A DNA stretch of 25,000 nt from Takakia lepidozioides. Its lineage: Eukaryota > Streptophyta > Takakiopsida > Takakiales > Takakiaceae. The position numbers and the translations under genes were made by a program. The stretch covers positions 1 through 25,000 of the forward strand of contig JAKLZA010000015.1 in assembly GCA_030704615.1 (NCBI GenBank). The letters are read 5' to 3'. Shown in pieces: positions 17,764 to 25,000 of the stretch (position 1 is its first letter; each line of letters starts with the position of its first letter). The notes under the pieces were generated by a model. That model saw only the letters and a list, made by a program, of their open reading frames with translations, searched no databases and was not told the origin of the DNA.

Positions 17764-20700
17764 ATGTCTTTGTGGTGGACATCAAAGTATGGGAGTGGTA
17801 TTAGTGGTGCTAGTTCTCACGTTGCATCCGAATCACAAAACCAATGCAGAGAGAGTCCTAACACAAGTCTTCACAAAATATCACGAGTAGGATGGTATGA
17901 TCAGGCAATGCGCAATCAGCAACCTATGAAGGGAGTTGGTATGAAGTCTACCGAAAATCCTACTGGGGCATGTCTACAAGATTGGGATCCACAACAAATG
18001 GAAAATCTATACACATTTGCAAGGTTTCCAACATATTGTCCCAATTGTGAGCAGGTATTTGTGCGCTGTTTTTTCATGCTCATTTGTTTTTGCCAATTGC
18101 AGGTTTTGTAAGAATATGAAAAAACCAAAGTGCACATAAGATTTTTGTGCTCTTTCCTAATTTGCATGTGTACACAGGCATCTTCGACATCATTTACATT
18201 GGAGCAAGCTCCTTGCATCAGCCCCAAGTTCATTAACGCCTTTGAAAAGTAAGAGCACTCTTATTTTTTTAATATGATCAACATGTATTTGTCAAAAACT
18301 TTGCTAGTTCTTTACGAATTGAAATTACTTTCGAATAACACTTTGATTGTTTTCTATTGTTTGGTGGGTAGGGATGCTCCCTCTGAGAAGATTCACAATC
18401 TCGCTTGTCGGAATCGACCACTGGAAAATGCTTTATATCCTTGGGAGGTTCTTGCCTATCGTGCACAAGTACTTCTTTTCCACTCAGCTTCATTTGGTTC
18501 TTTGAAGTGTTATATTTATAGATGAGTGGAATATTGATGAGTTATTTCAAGATCATGATGTCACGTAAATATGATTGTAATGTAGCATGAGGAGTGGACA
18601 ACAAATGAAGTTTATGGCAAATCACCAGTGTATTTGGGCAGATTGCGATCCTACCTCAACAACCACTTCTTGAAAGCGGTGAGTTTTGATGTTGTTTTTT
18701 GTTTTAGTTTTTTTTCAATTTTTGGGTCAAAAAATAAAATTAACCATACGGCTAATTCGAATGAAACGCCACTTCATTAAATTTAAAAAATAAATTATGA
18801 AAATTTCCAAAACATGAACTTATGTGTATATACATATATATAGTCCTTAACCCTTAAGTTCCCAAGCCCTTTTTTCACTTTTTATCAATTTTGGGTACCC
18901 AGCTGCAGTAAATTGCCCCTAGAAACCTACCAAAAATCATCCACAGATTCCAGCCTTATAGCAATGGGCCCAGCTCATTTATGCATGACATACCAAAAAA
19001 TGAGCCAAGTCCACCGTGGAAATTGTGAGATTATAGCGTTGGCCCAGACCTCAAATATCAGGTCCCAAAGAAAAAGTGAGAAAGAAATAGGTTTACCAAA
19101 TCAAAACCTAGCTTTCTCCAATTTTGCTTGCCCCAAGACCCACCATTTCCAAATCAATAGTGGAGTGGCCATGACCCCACTAAATTGCAGGTCCAAATGA
19201 TTTTTTCACCTATGATTGCTATTCATGCAATTACATGGGGGTTGAAATCTCAAAATTGACAACAGAAAATGTGCCTCCAAATGAAGTACTTTTTTTTCTA
19301 CAATTTTTTTAAAAGCCAACGGTGGATGTGTGTATGTAATGCTCACACACCACAATTTTTTCCAAAATTGCTAATTTTCTGCCAAAAATGCCCTTTGGAG
19401 TGCAATCTGTTTTAGGCTTGTTTACCTGCCACGTCAGCAGTCAACAGCCCTTTTCAGGCCCCAAAACGTAAATTAAAGATCTAAGATATTTTTTGTAAGT
19501 CGCAGATTTTGTTTTTTTTTAATTTTGTTTTTTGCAGCATACTCGAGACAAATCCCTTGTCATTAAAGCTTCAGGAGTGGGCCCCATCAGATTAGATCTG
19601 CAAAAATTTGGTGGAACTGCAAATTCAAAGTGACCCCATTCAGGTCGCTTGGGAACTTAAGGGTTAAGTCTTCTATTTCAGGGTGATAGGCCCTTTTAAG
19701 CCTCATGACATTTAATTAAGGTTGTTTCTTACTTCTGTATCTTATCTGATCAAAGGGGGCTCTGTCCCCACCCATTTTTTACTTTGAAATGTTCTTTGGA
19801 TTTTCTTTGAAACACTATTCGTTCTTTGATATTTATTTTTATCAAATTATTTAAAAGTTTTCAAAGAATATATTTATTCTCACAAACTATTTTAATTTTT
19901 TCTTACTGTTGAGGGGATTTTTATTTTCTCTTGCTTTATAAATTTTATGAGCATTGAGGCCTTCATTTTTGTAAAGCAAATGTTATCATTTGCTCGCAAT
20001 GCATTTCCAGGCCACTATCCCCCGTTTATAAAATTAAAAAACAAAACAAAAATTGAACCAATTTTAAATATTCGACAAGACGGTAGATCAAGATATTATT
20101 TTGTGTTTCAATTTTCACATGCAATTAAATGTTGGCATTGGATAACTGAATAATATTTGTTGGGCTATGTTGAGCATTGTAGGTTGAGCAAGGGAAGGTA
20201 GTGCAATGCTGCGACAGGATGGGCGCTGCTGAATGGGCTTGTTTTTGTACTGCTTTGCTTTCAAACAATGAAGAATTCATCTATTGCATTTTTCAGGTGA
20301 ACTCAAAACTGTTTCCAATTATTATAATCATTTCTGTCACTTCAAACCACTGAAACAAAAATGATAACTAGTTATTCAAGGATTGCAGTCCAACGAAGCA
20401 ATGGCTTAGCATTATAGATTTTCTTACTGCTTTTGTTGCGCGGCTGATACAAAATTGTATGACATCACAGCGAGCTCATGGATGTCTGAAACTGAATTTG
20501 GAGCAACCACTTATGCCATGGCGATTCTATTGTTTTGCCACGGTTTCAGAGGTCTTGGAGGCAAAGCAACCTTGGAACATGCTTGATCCTATTTGCAACC
20601 TTCCCAGTAAGGTAAAGACATGAAAGACATGGGTCATGAGTGATGAAAGGGAAGCAAGAAGAGAGAGATATACGGCAAGAAGAGAAAGTTATTCTTAAAT

Positions 20701-23700
20701 TATTTTATTTTATATTTATTGTGCATGTCATATTTATTTATGAGTGAGAAAGATGCATACATTTGTTTCTATATCATATCTCATTGAAATACAAAACACT
20801 CAATTAGTTTGTTCATTTACTAATGATGTTTTATGGGAAGCAGGCAAGTTTCTTTGATAACCCTTTGGATCTTCTGTATGTTCCAAGTGGACAAATGGAG
20901 AACGTTATTCAATTTGAGTCTAAGGTAAATTTCCAGGGCCACCATTAAAATATAAAATGGAAAAAGAAAGTTGGAGTGAGTTTTATTTAAAAATAAATAC
21001 TGGATAATACTGTATCCATCTATTCTACATCCATCCATATGTGCTGAAAATCATTCATTGGATAATGATGTCTCACTAGTGTTATGAATTATATCCTTGC
21101 TAGATATGTTGCTAAGCCATTGCGCTTGTAGATATATATATATATGTATGTATGTATATATGGAAAATATATTGTATGTAACCTAAAATAGGATCAAACT
21201 GGTGGTTATGTTTAATCAAAATGCTTGATCTATTATTGATTGCAGTTATGGTCAAATGGCTTGGATGGATATCGGCAATATTTTTCCGATGATCTTCTAC
21301 AATCTCTTATGGCATCACATCAGGTATGATAAATTGATATGAAACGTAAATCATTACATTAATATTTTTTGTTTTTAGTAGTTTAGACAATATAAATATA
21401 TTTAAATTAGGTGATATTGATACTAATATATTAGAGCTAGTTGCCAATTTTGTGAGTTGTCAATTAACGAATATAATAGTCCTGTGTGCCTTCATGGCCC
21501 ATAAATGACAGGGGGTTATTTTTCCCCCTCCTCAAGGGCCTGATGTTTCTATATATATATATAATAACATAACACTGTTAACTGTCATTGGTACAACTGT
21601 ATTGTGAGCTGATTAAATATGATTTTGCATGTGTCTTATGTATGATAATAGGCGCAGAAAGAAGCTATGATGATGGCATTACATAGAGCTATACAATGGC
21701 TGGAAGTCAATCCTTTTTTGGCGGTTCCGCACTTTCATGGCCTACGTTCATGGTGCTCCGGCAAGATTCAGGTGTGTAATTTGGTTAACGATGGGATTAT
21801 CTTATATTATATTAGCTATATTTAAATAAATTGCAGCTTTGACAATATAAATAATTCTTTATGTTGTGATTTATTTAATTAGAAGTAAGATTAAAATTTT
21901 GATAATTTATGTCGATTTTGTGGGTTGGAATCTTTGCAGCTGGTTTTGCCAATGATGTTAGATCCTTGCTCAAATGATGTGCAACTGGCTATGTCCTTGG
22001 AAATATCAAAGTCATGTCCAAGGTATGTAAAACATGAATACTCTAAAATTTCAAAAATACTCTATAAACTAGCACAATGATGTTTTGAAGATATATGCAT
22101 CTAAATTAGTACGTACTATAAAAAAAAGGCTGATGTAAATAATTATTTTTATTTTTATAAATAAATATAAAATATAAAATGATGGATCATGGTTTGTTGC
22201 AGGGGACGAGTGTATCATGTTACGAAATTGCTTTCAATTGAAGAAGCGTATACAAATGCGCGAGTAATCGCGCCAATTCATGCGCCTTGGTTGACTAGAT
22301 GTATATGTACGCGCCTCAAGGATCCAACAAAAAAATCCAATGTTTCATCTGCCAACAATGTCTATTCTATGTCGTCCACAAGTGACACGGTTATAATGTC
22401 AGCTTCAACGAACGTGAACAGTAGAAAAAAACATTCTTCAGGCCAAAGCATGTCAGCTAAGGCGAATGAGGCGAAAAAGCCCTTGTCATCAAGACCGATC
22501 AATCATTCAAAGGTTATGGTTCTGCAAGGGCAATCTACAAATGAAGCATGTATTCGGGGAGGTTCACATTTGGCTCCATTCCCTGACTCTTTGGATACTT
22601 TGCCATCGTCTATTTTCCAAGAAGAGGCTGATACTAATTATGATTACCTCCCTGGAGGTAATTCATTCATGTGTACAACCCTCACACATGATGCACCTCC
22701 ATTCCAATACTCGGACCTTTATCCTCACAGTGCTAGTCTCCCATTATCTCCTAGTCCTTCTGTGGGTTTTGAGATTTCAAGTTTTTATAAAGATGGGGTG
22801 CAGAACTCTCAAGCGACTGACAATACATGTCTCAATGTGGAGGTAAGCTTTGCTACTAAAAAGTTTGTGACTGTTGTGGACTAAAGTATAAAGCAGATAT
22901 AACAAGTAAGCGAGAAGGGGGAGATGTTCTAAGGAGAAATTTGATTATGATAGTTGTCAAAATAAAATGAAGTTAGGGTGGGGCGACGGAGACTCCCCTG
23001 AAATCCACTATTGAATCATGTTAGAATTGTAGAGAGTGTGAAAGAACATAAAATTATTATTTTTTCATTATAGTTTTGGTGCAAAAGACCCTTTTTAACA
23101 AATAGAACCATATTCCAGATGGATGAAATACGAAAGGTGCTGCAGAGCCCTTTGTCTCTTAATAGCAACAATATCATGACATTTGAATGGTGTTTCTATG
23201 TGGTATGCAGCAAATGTGCGCTCAAGGTCGAACTGGAGATCATGTGGTCAATGATGTCTGTGGGAGTAGATTCTCAAGTACGGTTTAATATCATTCATCC
23301 ATTTACTTTATTTTTGTTCTGTTTTTGTTTTTTAATGTTGGAACACTAATTGGTTAGATTTCTATAATAAAAAACCACCATAGGTATGAATATTCAAGTT
23401 ATGGACATCAATGATATCATTCTTCTTAATCCCCTATGTAACTAACTAAGAAGTCGTGGTGTTTAGTTTACATATTATAAGAAATTATAAGGGGTCAAAA
23501 TCGAGATCTCTTAGATTGTTTTCCCTGTTTTTTTTAAATGAATAAATTTAACGCTCCGCATACCCCATTTAGTTTTACCATTTAGTCTTTATTGATAGAA
23601 GGGAGAAAAATAAACCCCAGAGAGACCATAAGGCCTCTGAGTTAATTAGTGAGGAACTGATAATATTGATGCATTTTGAGTTTGGGTGCAGCGGACCTAG

Positions 23701-24932
23701 GAGGACATGCTTGGGGGAAAACAACTTTCTTGACTAATTTTACGGCGTCTTCGGAGGATGTTGCTACCATGCCGCAGTCAGAGCAGCTCACAACAAATAA
23801 AGAGTTGGCGATGAAATACATGAACAATGTGGTGGTTGAGATGTCGAGACTTACACACGACCGAGAAAATTCAGAAGACAAATATCATCAGTCGTCACCA
23901 TCATTTGTTGAGTACACTGAATACGATGATGTTTGTCCGAAGATCAATATTTCAGCACTCCCTCCCAAGTATGTGAAGCGTTTATTTATTTAATACAATT
24001 TTTTTTTTCAATGTAGTTGAAAATCAAGGGGTAAAAAATTGAACTGATTGCCACTGAGTGTCATTGATCTTCCTCATCACATAATGTTGTGTGTGTTGAG
24101 GATCCGATCACTCTAATGGTGTATAATGTTTTTTTTTTTTTTTTTTTTTTTGGTTTTTTTCAATTGTTTTTCAATTTTTCAAGGAAAGTAATAATTCAAT
24201 GTCATGCTTTTTGGACCTTAAAAATTGTTATTCAAGACTTGCACATTTTTATTTGATTTGATTTTGCTTGCAATTGAAATAGAACTTGAAGAGCAGGAGA
24301 AATATGAGTGGGGCTTCCAAAGAGAGGGGATGTTTCTAACCAAAGGTCGTCAATTATGTTTATACAGGTTTGTGGTGCATTATTTATCACGTGAACCAGA
24401 AAGAGGACAAATGTAAGTCCTCCCCATTATTTGGTAATTTAAAAATAAGCTCAAATAAATAATCAAGCCTAGTCGTTACGTTGATCAATATTTTTAACAA
24501 AGAGAATATTACTAGTTATGTATACTTCTATATGTTGCAGAATGCCAACTTGTAGTACTACAAGTACCTTTTTTACTACCTAATATTTTCTAGGATCCAA
24601 GTGGCATATTAATTTATTTGTTTCTGGGTCATACCAGATTGTGCTCTCAAGGAGAGGCTTTAATGGATGTTACTAAGTTTGATTGCTTGTTAGTTGGTCC
24701 AATAATACACCATTTTTATGTCGGAAGGCCATAATGGTGGATCACAGCCTTGCTGAACAGTATACTGCCAACTTTTTCAAAAATTATGGAGTTGTAGAAC
24801 GTGCAATTGTGCGGGAAAACAAGAACCATCCGGGCAAGTGGTTTGCTATCGTCGACTTTGTGATATGGTATAATAATGAGGCGCGCATGTTCTTGATTTC
24901 TGGAGAGCAGCTTCGTTGCTCTAATTTTTATG
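17764..24932 (+). CDS. DUF3825-domain and RRM protein, multi-exon gene, 3' end outside window
   Basis: Exons in order: 17764-18054, 18178-18248, 18372-18468, 18586-18678, 20183-20296, 20399-20611, 20844-20924, 21246-21323, 21652-21771, 21940-22022, 22203-22842, 23074-23136, 23211-23277, 23692-23968, 24283-24412, 24638-24932. Splice sites are GT/AG and phases agree through the exon at 23692. The ATG follows an in-frame TGA 15 bases upstream. Residues about 185-445 match what I know of DUF3825: ASFFDNPLDLLYVP, MMALHRAIQWLEVNPFLAVP, GKIQLVLPMMLDP, EEAYTNARVIAPIHAPWL (compare family text G-IQ-LLPL-L, AYNNARLI--P---WL). Residues about 446-627 are a Ser/Thr-rich linker. The last exon holds an RRM. 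DUF3825 is often found with nucleic-acid-binding domains in bacteria, so an RNA-related role is inferred. Uncertain points: the exon 6 acceptor is atypical, the 74-base intron at 23137 is inferred from phase, and the exon 14/15 phase does not close. Confidence 0.65.
18846..19668. mobile_element. 823-bp element with perfect 21-bp terminal inverted repeats (intron 4)
   Basis: The left end 18846-18866 begins CTTAACCCTTAAGTTCCCAA, and the right end 19648-19668 is its exact complement over 21 bases (CTTGGGAACTTAAGGGTTAA...). The interior has no long open frame. A target duplication is not clear: only TC next to each end agrees. It is a non-autonomous DNA transposon or a decayed one, superfamily unknown. 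It sits within the 1.5-kb fourth intron of the DUF3825-RRM gene, which it more than doubles in length. Confidence 0.8.
20009..20055 (+). repeat. Short GGGCC-CTGTCCCC-type element, intronic copy
   Basis: CCAGGCCACTATCCCCCG followed by TTTATAAAATTAAAAAAC matches the core and A-rich tail of the dispersed short element. It lies in intron 4 of the DUF3825-RRM gene. A related copy with AAAGGGGGCTCTGTCCCC is at 19753-19770, and a truncated one (CCAGGGCCACCATTAAAA) is at 20933-20950. Confidence 0.6.
21481..21544 (+). mobile_element. Fragment of SINE family 2 in an intron
   Basis: CCTGTGTGCCTTCATGGC, GGGGGTTATTTTTCCCC and CTCCTCAAGGGCCTGA match, in order and spacing, the body of the minus-strand SINE at 7417-7683. 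The tRNA-like head is missing, so the copy is 5'-truncated. After CCTGA comes a TA-rich tail (ATATATATATATAATAAC). It lies between exons ending 21323 and starting 21652. Confidence 0.75.
24130..24154. repeat. Poly-T tract in an intron
   Basis: An uninterrupted run of about 24 T in the intron between the exons ending 23968 and starting 24283. It may be a reverse-oriented retroposon tail, but no element body is recognised beside it. Confidence 0.7.
24638..24932 (+). other. RRM-encoding exon with a frame break
   Basis: In the spliced frame the exon begins LCSQGEALMDVTKFDCLLVG and reaches PIIHHFYVGRP, then stop TAA at 24732-24734. The overlapping frame takes over with IMVDHSLAEQYTANFFKNYG, VVERAIVRENKNHPGKWFAI, VDF and ends ISGEQLRCSNFYG before GGTACGTG. 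FYVGR is an RNP2-like strand and KWFAIVDF an RNP1-like strand at normal RRM spacing, with F-KNYG-V-E in helix 1 and L-G-QLRC before the last strand. One RRM is therefore split across two frames at about 24725-24733, consistent with a missing base. It is either a pseudogene lesion or a sequence error. Confidence 0.65.
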
Positions 24933-25000
24933 GTACGTGCTAACGAAAACAGTTTAGCAACCTTTGTGTGTGTGTGTTTTTTATTTATATTTATATTTAT

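Noticed and set aside
22466-22846. 126-codon open frame inside the DUF3825-RRM gene
   Set aside because: Shadow frame of the long linker exon, which is in phase with its neighbours.

Overview
The window looks like nuclear DNA of a land plant. It has spliceosomal GT...AG introns, decayed pentatricopeptide (PPR, PLS-type) sequences, tRNA-derived SINEs, a hAT-type MITE, long AT-rich spacers and very low gene density. A seed-free vascular plant such as a fern or lycophyte is my guess; this rests on style (decayed PPR copies, repeat load), not on a diagnostic marker.

Left part (1-5.1 kb). An unidentified exon enters from the left edge. It is followed by two PPR pseudogene fragments in opposite orientation (330-569 minus; 1591-2096 plus). 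Next comes an intronless minus-strand TPR-like gene (3477-4241) that ends abruptly after its recognisable repeats. The plus strand of its 5' end and upstream region (4126-5137) carries a chain of five consecutive long open frames that reads like one unidentified helical protein broken by frameshifts.

Middle (5.1-17.7 kb). This is mostly repeat and spacer: two minus-strand tRNA-like SINEs, several short tandem repeats, an isolated GC-rich island, and a 352-bp hAT MITE with a perfect 8-bp target-site duplication. A family of very short elements built around AGGGCCACTGTCCCC also occurs here; one 46-bp copy has a poly-A tail and an 11-bp target duplication. At 14.5-15.7 kb the minus strand holds two cleanly spliced exons of a Prp28/DDX23/RH21-like DEAD-box helicase. 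Its motif V is altered, and an Arg/Ser/Lys-rich ORF lies upstream.

Right part (17.76-24.93 kb, running off the edge). This is the main gene, a plus-strand gene of at least 16 exons. I could splice it with consistent reading phase over the first 13. It encodes an N-terminal region, a domain I assign to DUF3825, a long Ser/Thr-rich linker and a C-terminal RRM, so the product is probably an RNA-associated protein. Two places near the 3' end (the exon 14/15 junction and inside the RRM) break the frame, so the locus may be a young pseudogene or contain sequence errors. Its fourth intron holds an 823-bp element with perfect 21-bp terminal inverted repeats, and a later intron holds a fragment of one of the SINE families.

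No rRNA, CRISPR, organelle insert or intact autonomous transposon was recognised. The genes do not form an evident functional cluster; the TPR, PPR, helicase and DUF3825-RRM loci are independent eukaryotic units.
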